Shown: positions 45,280-56,492 of the stretch, piece after piece
How the letters are laid out: the number at the start of each line of letters is the position of its first letter
Numbering within the stretch: position 1 is the stretch's first letter
From: Phlebotomus papatasi
Lineage: Eukaryota; Arthropoda; Insecta; Diptera; Psychodidae
Direction of reading: 5' to 3'
Assembly: GCF_024763615.1 (NCBI RefSeq)
Contig: NC_077223.1
Location: 48,918,627 to 48,982,626, forward strand
DNA length: 64,000 nucleotides
The notes under the pieces: generated by a model
What the model was told of the DNA's origin: nothing
Database searches by the model: none
Seen by the model: the letters and a program-made list of their open reading frames with translations, nothing else
Made by a program: the position numbers and the translations under genes

Positions 45280-46166
45280 CCCCATAGCAAAATTCCGCAA
45301 AAATTCCAATGGAAAACTTGCGTCCAAATGGCTAAATTCGCTGGAATTTGACGCTAAAATTCCACTAAGTTTTCCTATGGAATTTAAAGCCGGAAATTCC
45401 ATGGAAATCATAGTGCTCCATGGAATTTACTAGTACGACATGCTGGAATTCCAGCGTTAAATTCCGCGGTATTCCGCGGAAGATTTATATGGAAACTCAC
45501 ACGTGAAACGTCCGCGGGATAAGCTGGAAAAAACATATGGAAATTTCCACTATCTTTCCATAGTGTTTTATATGGATTTTTCCACTAGTTTTCTGAAATG
45601 TCAAACAAATAAAATGGTGTTGCGGCAACTTTTAGAATTTGTTTCCAAACCTTCCGCAAACATTTCTAGTGATTCATGTGGCAATTATAATATAATTAAT
45701 TATGCGACACTGCGTTTCGTGTAGATAATAATGAAGTGATTACATTAAATAGGTCGCCAACCTAAAATAATACTGTTTTTATGTTAATTAATAAATATTT
45801 TCGAAAAAATTATTTTTTTTTACAAAATATTTTTTTATTGCTTAAAGTGTTAATTCGTTATTGCTGATTTAGTAAAACATATTATAATCCTCGTAATCTT
45901 TGTTATTTCTTTAATATTCGGAAGTAAAATCACGAGGTGCATATGACAGCTTCATTTTTCTCCATTTTATTTTGGTGGAAAAATCCACATAAATTCCACG
46001 AGCATTTCCATGGATGTATTCTATATGAAAAATCCAGCATAAATCCATTAAATTTTCCTTGGAACCTATTATGGAAAATTCCTATGGAATTTTTTAAGGC
46101 AAATAGTGGAAAATTCCGAGGATTTTTTCGCTTGTTATTCCTATTCCGCTTTCTTTTGCTATGGGG
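45280..46166. mobile_element. Element with CCCCATAGCAAAA ends and dense TTCCA/TGGAA words
   Basis: 887 bp. The left end CCCCATAGCAAAA and right end TTTTGCTATGGGG are inverse. Inside are about 24 copies of TGGAA or TTCCA, often in ATTCCATGGAAAT-like palindromes. No coding frame. The flanking duplication is unclear. Confidence 0.6.
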
Positions 46167-48167
46167 AGTTCCCGTTCTTTTACCTACCCAGTAACGAAAG
46201 AGTTTTGGGTTCGAAAAATTTTGATGGTGGCGACCCCCCAATTTCTTCAGAGCGTGGTGGTCACCATCAAAAACTAATTTAATTCTCTGCGGTGGCCACC
46301 AATGCGGCGGCGCTACGGTATTTTCCCCACATTCACCACCAAAAGTTCGGTGTTTGTACAGTAGTACGACGTGTAGGACTCTGTATAGTACTTGTCTTAT
46401 GGAAAATTTGTACAGCGTGACACAAGACGTTCCTGGAACTTTGTTCCGGATTCGCCTGTCAGATGGCTGATTCCTCAGAGTTTTGTGAATTTTCTTATCA
46501 GTGAAAAATGTTAAATTAGTGTTTTTTCAAGCAATTGACCAGCAGGATTCCAGAGAACAGTACAGGTACGTGATAATTTGATTGCAGTTCTGTAGAGTTT
46601 TTCATTTTTTAGGTCTTAAAAACACTGAAATATAAAAGTGACGCTTAGTGAGCGTCCTTTGGTTTTTGGGGCTCCCAAGGCAATTTTTTTTTTATAAAAT
46701 ATTCTTGAAGAGTCCCAAATTCAAGTTAGTAGTGTTGTTTAATAAGAAAAAAAAATATCTGGGCAGTAGATGAAAAAAAGGTTGCATTAGGAAGCTCTAA
46801 CCTCATTCTAATTCATTTTCCATCCGGAAGCCTTTTTTGGGCCCCACATTCAATTTATAATAAGGTGTGAGAATTTCCTCAATCTCCATGGATAAATGTA
46901 TTGGGTTTAAAAAGGATTTCTTTGATAGGATTTTTTCTTTAATTTTTTTAGGGTAATTTAGGGCAACATGTTTTCATTTCTCAAACACTTTCTGTCCGGA
47001 AGTATCTTTTCTAGGGTTTCAGATCGTAATTAAGGTTGAAATAATCGTATTTCCTCAATCCTTGTGGATCTGCGTGTTATGTTTAACCCTTTAAGGACGA
47101 AATACTTTTTACTGACCGAAAGTGAACAATGAAAATGAAACCGATAATCAAAATCAGTGACACGTTTTACATCTAACCTTGTAAAATCTAACAGTCTGAT
47201 TCGGTGCATTTTTTACTTCTACATGATAGGGACAAAAATAACCTAAAAAAATCAAGAAATTTTTCTGACGATACCAATGAATGATAATTGTCACTCTAAT
47301 GAAAAATATAATGTATATGAGCGTAGTAACTTTCTATTCACAAAAGGGTTTTGCTTAAAAAAAATTGGAATATAAAAAAAAGTAATTTAAAAATTGCTCA
47401 ATTTTGAGCTTAAATATAGCAAATAGCTGGACATTTGTAAAAAATATCCTAAATTCCTACAACTTTAAAAAATATGATACTCTCATGAATACAGAACTAC
47501 GGTGCACTTCCATTATTGAAACCATCACAAAAAGACAGCACTATTGTTAGAAGATGTGGTCTAACAAATAAAGAAAAAGAAAAGTAAAGTTTTTGCTTAT
47601 AACAGCAAATTATTTGAGGATCTGAAAAACTGTTGTCGCAAAGATTAAAAAATAAAAAATATAAATATATGAATTTTTCGTTTATATCTTTTCAATTATG
47701 TAAAAGTAAATAAATATTTAAAATAAAAGTCTTCACCATTTTTAATTATTACTGAGATATTTCATTTAGGTCTCAAATAATTCAGACTAAAAAATAAAGG
47801 CCGCCAAAATATGAATATTTCAAAATTTAAAACTGTGAGCCTAGGTAAATGCTTGACGTAGACTGAAACATAGATACGTTCTGAAAAGGTCTTGACATCA
47901 GCTACAACATAGTAAAATTTCAGCCCAATCGGATGAGTTACAGGTGATCTTATAGATCTCATGCATCTTACCCTTAGATTAAAGATCTTCAATGTCGTTT
48001 ATTATTAAAAATTGTTGATTTTTTAATATTTATCAGAAAGTGCAGTCACCTGCACCTTATCTCAAATGTAAGCTTTTTTCTTAATTTTTTACATAGTAAA
48101 ATTTTATAAAATAAATTCTAATGAAACAAAATCCATTCACTAACAACTGAATACAAATAATTTTACC

Positions 48168-48432
48168 CGTGACATTAGCTCTGAAAAATACGACCGATTT
48201 TAGTGTAAATTTTTCCCTGATTTCGTACACATTTCACGAGATATCTCCAAAACTACGTAGGTTGCCAATTTGGGGTTTTCGGTTGCCTATTCAATATTAA
48301 GTTGGCTTTTATTTTGGGTTTATATTTTTTGCTAATTCATTCTACATTGACAGAAAACAGCTAATAAACCCAAATTTTTTTTCGGCGCGCTAGAAACATA
48401 TGGGAAACATAGGAAATGTCATGCCTCTGATT
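48168..48432. repeat. Inverted copy of the 41800-42058 repeat
   Basis: Reads CATTAGCTCTGAAAAATACG, then CTGATTTCGTACACATTTCA and CCAAAACTACGTAGG, the inverse of the first copy. Confidence 0.75.
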
Positions 48433-48544
48433 TTACCCATTCACTCCCCTCCTTTCATTTTAACTTTTGAAGAGTAAAGTTAAGAAATAGCGAAAAAAGG
48501 GCACAAACATTAAAAAGAAATAACTTTAGGTAGTCAGGAAAAAA

Positions 48545-48573
48545 TAGGTGTGATTATGAAAGAATCACACCTA
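48545..48573. repeat. Perfect 11 bp hairpin
   Basis: TAGGTGTGATT and its inverse AATCACACCTA are separated by ATGAAAG. Compare the hairpin at 15868-15899. Confidence 0.7.
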
Positions 48574-50774
48574 ATATTTTATCTACGGGTCACACGGGTG
48601 ACCCAATCGTCTTTAAAATGTTAAAAATAATTTATTTGATAGTTTTTTCGTTATTTACTTTTAATAAGAAAATATTTTTATATGGGATTTTTAAAACTAT
48701 TTTGTATCATCGTTACAGAAAAACTGGAGTGCACCGAGTTAGGACTTATTGAGAGCCAGCAACTATAAACTTACGTCAAATGACGAGAAGGAGGGACATA
48801 AGCGGTTAGGAAAACATCGGCAGAAAACATAATTTCTAATAAATTTTTCAAATTTTCTCGATTTTGTATGGTATTCGCACTTTCACGATTTAAGTAGCAC
48901 ATTTTGCATTTGGGTATATTGAGATGGCAACCCTAAAACATTATACTTCTTTCGTATTTTAATAATTAATATTTCAAGTGGAACTTTTTACAAGTATTTA
49001 GATTGGACTGCTCATATTTAACACATAACTTTCGTTCTAAAATATTTATTTTTTGGTTTTTATTTCTATAAGTAACTTAATTGCCGTCACTTATTGAGAT
49101 ATAGAAATGTCATTTCCTGGACATATTTTCTGTCTTTCCCTACGTTGTTTTTGCATTTAAATGTAAATAATTTTATATTATACAACTTTCTAAAACATAA
49201 CAAAAAACAGTTTCTATATTTGAGAAAAAAATGAATCTTTGATGCAAAACATGTTATTTTAGCGCGATACGCCACTCTTATTCTTAGAAAATACCAGTAT
49301 TACACATAATATTTCTGGAGATTTGACTCAGATTTTTCACAAATGTGACACTTTGCATGGATTAATACAAGAACACTTTTTTTTAATAAAATATTAATCA
49401 ATAGTTAATTATTATTGAAGAAATAGTTTTTTGTGCCTAATTATCATTTAATTTTTATCACTAGAATGAATGAAACGCCATTCTTTAATAATCTTTTTAA
49501 GAAAATCAGCAAAAAATATTTATAAAAATTTAAAATTAAGGAAAATGTTCAGTATAAACCTTTTTAAGACAAAAACCGGATTTAAAATGTACACAATTTT
49601 CTATCTAATTATGTAATAAAAAAATTTAAAAAATCCCAAAAATGCTCAAAATGCCACTAAAATCGCGAAAGTACGATATAAATAACATAAAAATTTGTAA
49701 TTAAATAAATTAATTGTATTTTATAAATTTAAATGCAAATAAATTTAATTTTAGTATATATTTTAGATTTATTATTAAAAATACGGTTAAAACCGGTAAA
49801 AAACCGTTGGTCAGTTGAAATTAAAAAAATGTCGTTATTTTAAAATTCAAAAATTGCGAATTCCCCACAGCATTTTCACCACTCAACCCCGAACAAAGTT
49901 CCTGGAACGTCTTGTGTCACGGTCATTAAAATTTCCATAAGGCAAGTACTATACAGAGTACTACTTGTCGTACTACTGTACAAACACCGAATTTGCGTTA
50001 CTGGGTACTCATTTTGTGAAATTGAAAAGAATATGTCAGCGTATTTTTTCTACTAACGTAAATATTCTACTTCTTATAGTTTCTCATTTTATCTAGAAAT
50101 AGGAAAGAAATTTCTGTATTTTCTGCGTTTTCTTCCTAAAAAGTTATACTTAACTGGCGTTATCATTCCTAAAAAGTTTTGCGCGGGACAACGAAAAATT
50201 TCCCACCATGAGATACAGCTGTCAAACCAATGAAATAAAGAAGAAGAAGACAAAATATTTTTGTTATTCATTCTACACTCGCGACATCTACAATTACGGG
50301 GAAATTGCCTGTTTACATCTACCCCAAATGCTGTTTCCTGACCAATTATTAATTCTTTTAAAATAATAAGAATCTCAATTTCTCTAGTAATAGCATTAAT
50401 ATAATCCTAAAAGATTTAGGAAAGAACTGGAATTGCTACATTTCGATTATTTTACACAGTTTTTAATTTCCGGGTGGAAATTCAAATGACCAAAATAATC
50501 GAAATATCAACATTTTCGAGAAAAATGACTTTTATTTTTAATGTCATTTTTAGGTTATTTCTAGGTTCTAGGTTATTTTTAGGTTAAAGTTAGGATTTTA
50601 TTGACCAATTCATCTGTAGACATATATCCCCATGGTATCTATGAATGCTTATGGGTTTTATCCTCTGGAGTCTTAAAATTAATGAAAAAATCACAGTGTT
50701 TACAACTACCCCTGTTTACTACCACCCCAGTTCCCCCTATGCCTAAACTCAACAAGTATCTTAATTTATTGCAG

Positions 50775-51973
50775 GTTATGGACACGACATTTCTCCGATG
50801 CATTTCACAGCGTACCTGCCCAGGATTGAGCATGAAGTTACTGTTATAACAACGCCAGTGCATGGTCAGCCATCATCGACAGCCGCAACGTCGTATCTTA
50901 CATTACAAGCGCCTGTGGCTTCTTCAAGTGTTGCGGAACAACAAACTGCGCCAGCTATTCCACCCAGAAAATCCCTAGCGATGTGCTTCACCAGCACGGG
51001 GGCAGCTCTATCGTTGCCGCCCAAAAAGAAAGATATTTATAGGCCATACTCACTGGATGACAGGCCACAGCCGCCGGCGCCAATGCCGCCTCGTACTTAT
51101 GAGATGCGAATCCCAGCCGAGGAGGATTTGCACGCTGCACATGCCATCTTGGACCTGAGCGCATCAACGGCATTTCTGCCGCCGCCTCCGCCGCCAGCCG
51201 CCGCAGAAAGCCTCCCTCCCAGAGCCATTACTCCCCTAACCACAACTACTGTACCTGACCATACCACGGAGAACATGTCCAAAGAAGACGAACTGCTAAA
51301 ATCTCCAAGTTCCAAGACAGTGGCATACACCTACGAGGCATTCTTTGTTAGTGATGGCCGCTCAAAACGCAAATCGAATGGTGAAGTGCCACCCGATACT
51401 AAAACAAAGTACACATGCACAGAGTGTGGAAAACAGTACGCGACATCGAGTAATCTGAGTCGCCATAAGCAGACCCATCGCAGCCTAGACTCACAGTCTG
51501 CCAAAAAATGTCACACATGCGGCAAGGCATATGTTTCAATGCCAGCTCTAGCAATGCACGTACTCACACATAAGCTTTCTCATAGCTGTGGCGTTTGCGG
51601 AAAACTCTTTTCGCGGCCATGGCTGCTGCAGGGTCATTTACGTTCACACACCGGCGAAAAGCCCTACGGTTGTGCCCATTGTGGCAAAGCCTTTGCAGAT
51701 CGTTCAAACCTCCGAGCTCATATGCAGACTCACTCGGCTGACAAGAACTTCGAATGCTCACGATGCCATAAGACCTTCGCACTGAAGTCTTACCTAAACA
51801 AACATCTCGAATCTGCTTGTTTCAAAGAGGACTCAACAGGATTTTCAGATACCGGCGCTATTGAACCTGATGTTCACAAACCCACAGGAAATCTCGTCAT
51901 CGTGACCAATGGAACTTCAAGCAGTACATCACGATCGGTGCACCATCAAATGACAGCCTCATTCGCAGGGTAA
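50775..51973 (+). CDS. scrt: scratch, coding exon 2 (Scratch motif and five zinc fingers)
   Basis: The exon encodes the last two bases of codon 96 through residue 494. Residues about 97-275 are Pro/Ala/Ser-rich and probably disordered. AYTYEAFFVSDGRSKRK (about 279-295) is the motif characteristic of Scratch proteins and separates them from Snail. Zinc fingers: ZF1 310-330 (C2H2), ZF2 341-361, ZF3 367-387, ZF4 395-415 joined to ZF3 by the TGEKPY linker, ZF5 423-444 of C2HC type ending KHLESAC. All metal ligands are present. Fingers of this family bind E-box-like CAGGTG sites and, with the SNAG motif, repress non-neuronal genes in neural precursors. The acceptor TTTATTGCAG at 50774 sets the start. 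ATG at 50798 is internal. A paralogous scratch-like gene is the main alternative identity. Confidence 0.93.
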
Positions 51974-53450
51974 CGAACGTCAGCCGCTTATCGCCTCATT
52001 GGCTCACATTTCTAAGGTAACTAGATTGATTTCCTGTCCCATGTAATTCAACCATCAGCAGTACTCGGCGCCAAATCGCGGTATGGTGGAGAACTCCCTC
52101 TCTTATTGGAGCCGGAGAATGTGCGATGTTAGGCAAATTTTAGAGCAGTGTAAATATTTCTCCAAAAAAAAAAAATAGTACCTTGTGCCCGTCATTGTAA
52201 ATTTTTTTAAGTATGAATTACAATGTCATACATTTGGAATGAAATCGCTTTTCCAGACAATTTAATCGTTTGCCCATTATTTAAAACGAATAATATGCCA
52301 CACATCACAAAGTCATTAGCAATTTCATATAGAGAGCAATTAATAAGAAGACGAGATTGTTATTAAGAACTATAGCCTATAATATTGTAGGCCCATATTT
52401 TTCTTAGAAATCCGAGAACAGATTCGCATTCTCAAGTTATTCACTAGATATAGTTGTTAGTCACTAACAAAAAAAAAGGAAGTAAGAGTATTAAGTTCAA
52501 CATTAGGTAGTTTTTACAAAGGAATGACACAATTTTATAAAGGAAAAAAAAAGTGAACACTGTAGGGGTAGCCGCTAAAAATTAGATGCTCTAATTGAGA
52601 ATATGAAATCACAATACGTCCAAAACCCCTTAAATGCAAAGAAATTCAATTGATAGTGATTAAATGATAAAACTATGAATGGGTTATCTCCCTAACTTCC
52701 CTGTAATACTATCCCTTCTAAAATTCTAAGGTACTGTTAGTGATTCAGAGGAAACTAGCTAATAAGATATTTCTCTAGTCATTAAACAAAAAAAAACTTT
52801 AAGCTAGTATAGGAAAAATCCTCATTGTCACAACTCAGAGAAAAAAAATATCTTTGACTCTAAACTTAGGAACGATTCTCATGCGCAAGTCTCGCACAGG
52901 GAAATGGAACAGTCTCTCCATAGAAATCCCTGTTTCAAAAAAGAAAAGAAAAATATGAGATAGTCATTAAGATTTAAGCTTTATTAAATATTCAACTTTT
53001 CGATGAATTATCCATTCATGGTTCAACAACGAACGACAAGCAACGTTTCGAAGACAACGAAAATTAGAATTTTAATATTAATTGAATTATACACACAAAT
53101 CTAAAAAAAAAGGAAATGGAAGCAAGATGATCCACACTCCCCTAAGACACGAGAATACAGATGTTGAGAAATTTTAGCTTTTAAGAAGTAAAGAAAAAAT
53201 ATATTTTAAAGAATTACGTGATTTTTGAATGGTACAGTCGTGTGAGGTACATTTAAGTAAAGGTCAAGGTTTTTCGAATATTGTAATATTACAATGAAAT
53301 TGCTTTAATTTTTCACACTTATACTGAAAATTATTGTAATTGATTTTCCATTCTGCTGCCAAAAAAATATAGCCTGGTTAGGTAATTTCATTAGTTCAGA
53401 ATAAATTCTTGGATATCTTCCAAGAAAAACCGATAATAAAGAACGATTTT
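51974..53450 (+). other. Probable 3' UTR of scratch
   Basis: AT-rich, repeat-free sequence with several A runs. A canonical AATAAA at 53435-53440, about 12 bp before an A-rich tract, is the best polyadenylation signal. Other weaker candidates exist upstream (for example ATAAAT near 53400). Confidence 0.5.
53435..53440 (+). terminator. Polyadenylation signal AATAAA
   Basis: Part of CGATAATAAAGAACG, followed within about 20 bp by a long A run. The first downstream transposon begins at 53480. Confidence 0.5.
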
Positions 53451-53479
53451 TCAAAAAAAAAAAAAATCATAAATTCATA

Positions 53480-53876
53480 GGGTAAGTTTGCCAAATTTCG
53501 GCAAGCGTCAAAGTCTCAAATTTGAAATGTAATATTTTAAATTCAAATTGATTTTTTTAGTGTTGCTTGGAACCTTGTAGACAGTTTATCGTCTTTATTT
53601 ACTCTAAAATCATTCTTAATACATTTTAAAATGAATAAAAATGTAGACATAGCTTTGGTGCCCTATTTCGGCCACCTTCATTCTCATAGTTCCTTGCCCT
53701 TCGGGAATTCTTCCAATGTTTTTTTCACGTCATCTCGCTTGTCGAAGCTACATTTTTTGTTATTCTTTTGCATTGTATAATCTTTAGAGCAAGTAAAAAC
53801 TTGAAATTTATGGAAATTAGAGGAACAAAAAAGGTGGCCGGAATTGCAAGCTGGCCGGAATTTGGCACACTTACCC
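53480..53876. mobile_element. TA-GGG-type element, GGCCGGAATT word
   Basis: 397 bp, TA on both sides. It starts GGGTAAGTTTGCCAAATTTC and ends AATTTGGCACACTTACCC. GGCCGGAATT appears twice close to the right end. It is a shorter relative of 24185-25228. Confidence 0.8.
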
Positions 53877-53878
53877 TA

Positions 53879-55390
53879 TAGCTTGTTTTGATGTCAATTT
53901 TCCAAAATGTAGTCTGATACAACGTGGCATTTGTACATTGTCCAATAGCCTATAGATACCAGATAATCCTTTTAGAAATCGTGTTAAATGTACCAAATTG
54001 GTAAATAATTGCATGAATTTCTAGTTGCCTGTTTAACATTCTCGTTTATATTCTCTGGCCTAGGAAGAACAATTGAAAGTAGATTATCTGTAGGAGCATT
54101 ATAACATTTTCCTTTAGATCTTTTTTGTTCGGTTTATATACCTCCAATTGCCGCAGAAGTACCATCGACATGCTTCACTAATCACAAATCGTGATGACAT
54201 CAATATCATCAATCATTGCAGTTTTTCCTCGCCTACCCTCGCACGGGTTTATTTTTCCACTCCATCCCCTCTATACTCTTCTCGTCAGCTAGGGAAATTT
54301 GGCCTCTTGCAAAGATATTTTGGTGAAAAGTTGTTGATCATTTTTTGATTGCGCGCCTCGTCGTCATCACTCTCTCTACTCGTGCTTTTGCTTTTTTTTG
54401 CCATCAGCACACCATCATTTGTCAATATAAAATGACGCAAAAATGTTGATCCCCTTCAGACTTTAGAGAGTGTCTTTCCTGGAAAAAAAAACTCCACCAA
54501 TGAAAACCCCAAAGGTGGAAGGAGATATTCCTCAGGAATTGTTTGAAAGAGCTATTCGATTGAGTGTGAACGCAAGAATAAATCGTGGTTTTTCGATTAA
54601 GATATATTAACACGTAATTCTAGTCACTAGGAGACACTTTATAAAGAAAATAAACAAGTGGTATGTAGTCACGAATTTTATGGTTAATAGGAATTTAAGC
54701 ACAAAATTCTCTATAAAAGAAAATCAAGAATGCTTCCACGAGAAGCAATACAATTCAAACATAAAACATTAAATCTTTATATTTAGATTCTCCTACGCTT
54801 TCTGACCACCCCAAAACACGTAAGGATGGTCCAATAAATTTCTACACCCAAATTTCACCAATTGTGTCCAAGACCAAAAAGAAAAAGACTAAAGAAAATC
54901 ATAAAATAGTGAATAATGTGTACCTTTAGATGAAAAAAAAATGCCCACAGAATCTAGTTCAGTCCCAACGTCCATTTAGCTATCGAAAAGGAAGATATTG
55001 AGGAAGAATTGTGGCAATGGCCAAAGCTTTAAAGCTTTTCACGCTCATTACTATATACATGTACATGCAAAATAGGTATTTTGAGGCGTACCCAGATTAT
55101 CACGATAGGCTGACTGAGCAGCTGATCTAAATTATAACCAAATTTCTTCCTTCAATGTACAATTTCTCACTGAATTGCTAAAACGATTTTCGAGCTTATG
55201 AGCTTTTAGTAATTGAATTTTCATCTATTCTATTCTAATTCTTTATATATTTAATCTACATCAACTATCGAAATGACATGGAGAAATTAGCCAATGGAAA
55301 TGAAAAATTAACTGGAATTTTAACCTGTTAACAAATTATTCTGGCTGACAAATGCTGAACAAAAAATTGAAAAATGATATATAAGTCTAA
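53879..55390. other. No gene seen
   Basis: AT-rich intergenic DNA. The patch 54150-54600 is somewhat more complex and repeat-free. No recognisable coding sequence. Confidence 0.4.
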
Positions 55391-55800
55391 CGGCGTTATC
55401 ACACTTGCACATTAAAATTTTAATGTGATTCACATTAATTGTCGCTTGTGAGCGTCCAAATATGTTATTTGTGTCTTTGAGTCACTTAATATTTGGGGTT
55501 TTTCTATTTATTGATAAAGAAGTGGACTTGGCCTGCAAAAATAAGTTTAAATTTACCTAAAGCATTAATATTTTTCACATTAAAAAATTAAAGAGAAAAT
55601 CACATTAATTTTTCGCATTAATGCTATAAATCAATTTATATCAAATTTTGCGGGCCAAGTCTACCTTTTTATCAACAAATATATAGATCAAATTTTGAAT
55701 ATAAAATGATTGAAACACACAAATTTCACATTTTGACTCTCACCAGCGACAATTAATGTGAATCATATTAAAATTTTAATGTGCAAGTGTGATAACACAG
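55391..55800. mobile_element. Inverted-repeat element, GTTATCACACTTGCAC ends
   Basis: 410 bp. The left end GTTATCACACTTGCACATTA and right end TAATGTGCAAGTGTGATAAC are inverse for about 50 bp. TA(A) flanks both sides. The interior repeats TTAATGTGATT / CACATTAA words. Confidence 0.8.
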
Positions 55801-56240
55801 TAATCTTGATGATCCTTGTAAAATCACTTCAGATTATGCATAAATCACTAAACCTATACCAAAAAATCCGTTCTTTCAAAGAAAAATTATGAAGAATAGT
55901 GTTTACTTGATACTATCAAAGTTTTCGATCAACTTAAAATAAATTGGTGGTAAGCCAGGTATTAGGGATAAATTTTAAAATAAACACTTGCTCAATTTGC
56001 AATTTCTCCTCTCATTTCAATAAAAAAAAAAACATGTTCGATGTCCCATAAATTTGGATTTTAAAATGCAAAAAACCTATCGACGGCTCAGAATATAAAA
56101 CGAATAAGTCGTGAATGGCCAACTTTACAGGAGAGTGATTTCAAGTTAAGATTTTACATTTTGAGTATATAGGTTTCTTAAAATTTAAAACCTCTATAAC
56201 TTTGAGAATGATTAACTTCCGGTATAATATTCACGTGGAA

Positions 56241-56492
56241 CACTGAAAGAAATCCGAAAAAGTTAAAATAACATTTCTTAAATGTTTATTTTACCCTGCA
56301 GTATTGATCCGAAATTGGTGTAAATATTATGCTTTTCATGTGTATTACGGGTTAAAGTTACCCTTTTTCATGTTAATTTTACCCTTAATAGGGTGTAAAT
56401 TTAACATTAAAAATGTTGATATATTTTTACACCTAAAAAGTGTTAAAGTAATGAGGAAAAAAAGTTAACCGCACCCTCTTTTTTTCTCAGTG
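56241..56492. mobile_element. CACTGAGA-family MITE, intact
   Basis: 252 bp. It starts CACTGAAAGAAATCCGAAAA and ends TTTTTTTCTCAGTG. It contains CCCTGCAGTATTGATCCG, in the same orientation as 7073-8341. Confidence 0.85.

Larger units (their letters stand above)
47097..48620. mobile_element. piggyBac-like element, 1.5 kb, non-coding
   Basis: TTAA at 47093-47096 and 48621-48624. It starts CCCTTTAAGGACGAAATAC, and the right end (CAATCGTCTTTAAAATG) is decayed. The interior shares ATGAAACCGATAATCAAAAT and ACATCTAACCTTG blocks with 16033-16771. It contains the 48168-48432 repeat and the hairpin at 48545-48573. Confidence 0.65.
46187..50005. mobile_element. 3.8 kb element with ~120 bp inverted ends (CCCAGTAACG)
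   Basis: TA duplications flank CCCAGTAACG...CGTTACTGGG. Inverted ends share CGGTGTTTGTACAGTAGTAC, TCTGTATAGTACTTG and GTGACACAAGACGTTCC. The left arm carries about 140 bp of extra sequence made of GGTGGTCACC-like words (46200-46345). There is no transposase frame. A piggyBac-like element (47097-48620) is nested inside. Confidence 0.8.
44757..50737. mobile_element. TA-GGGGA-type element expanded by nested insertions
   Basis: The left end GGGGAGATTGGGGCACATGT follows TA (44755-44756). The right end AGTTCCCCC precedes TA (50738-50739). The word GGGGTAGATGTAAACA recurs near both ends (about 44975, 50310-50325) and as GTAAACA-containing words at 45007 and 50700-50725. The right end aligns in layout with the double-word end of 1295-1506. 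Two elements (45280-46166 and 46187-50005) account for most of the length. The pairing of the two ends across 6 kb is an inference. Confidence 0.5.
19284..50774 (+). other. 31.5 kb intron of scratch
   Basis: The donor GTAAGT at 19284 and the acceptor TTAATTTATTGCAG ending at 50774 define a phase-1 intron of 31,491 bp. It is dominated by transposable elements. Islands with little repeat content (for example about 22400-23250, 27220-27500, 33600-34300, 34970-35330, 38140-38600 and 43700-44600) are the places to look for enhancers. Additional short exons cannot be excluded by eye. Confidence 0.75.

Noticed and set aside
51564..51782. Minus-strand frames across the zinc-finger exon
   Set aside because: Shadows of the scratch coding strand with no features of their own.
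50798..51973. Independent single-exon zinc-finger gene starting at ATG 50798
   Set aside because: A good acceptor at 50774 joins in frame to the SNAG exon, and Scratch proteins normally have an N-terminal SNAG motif. The ATG is internal.
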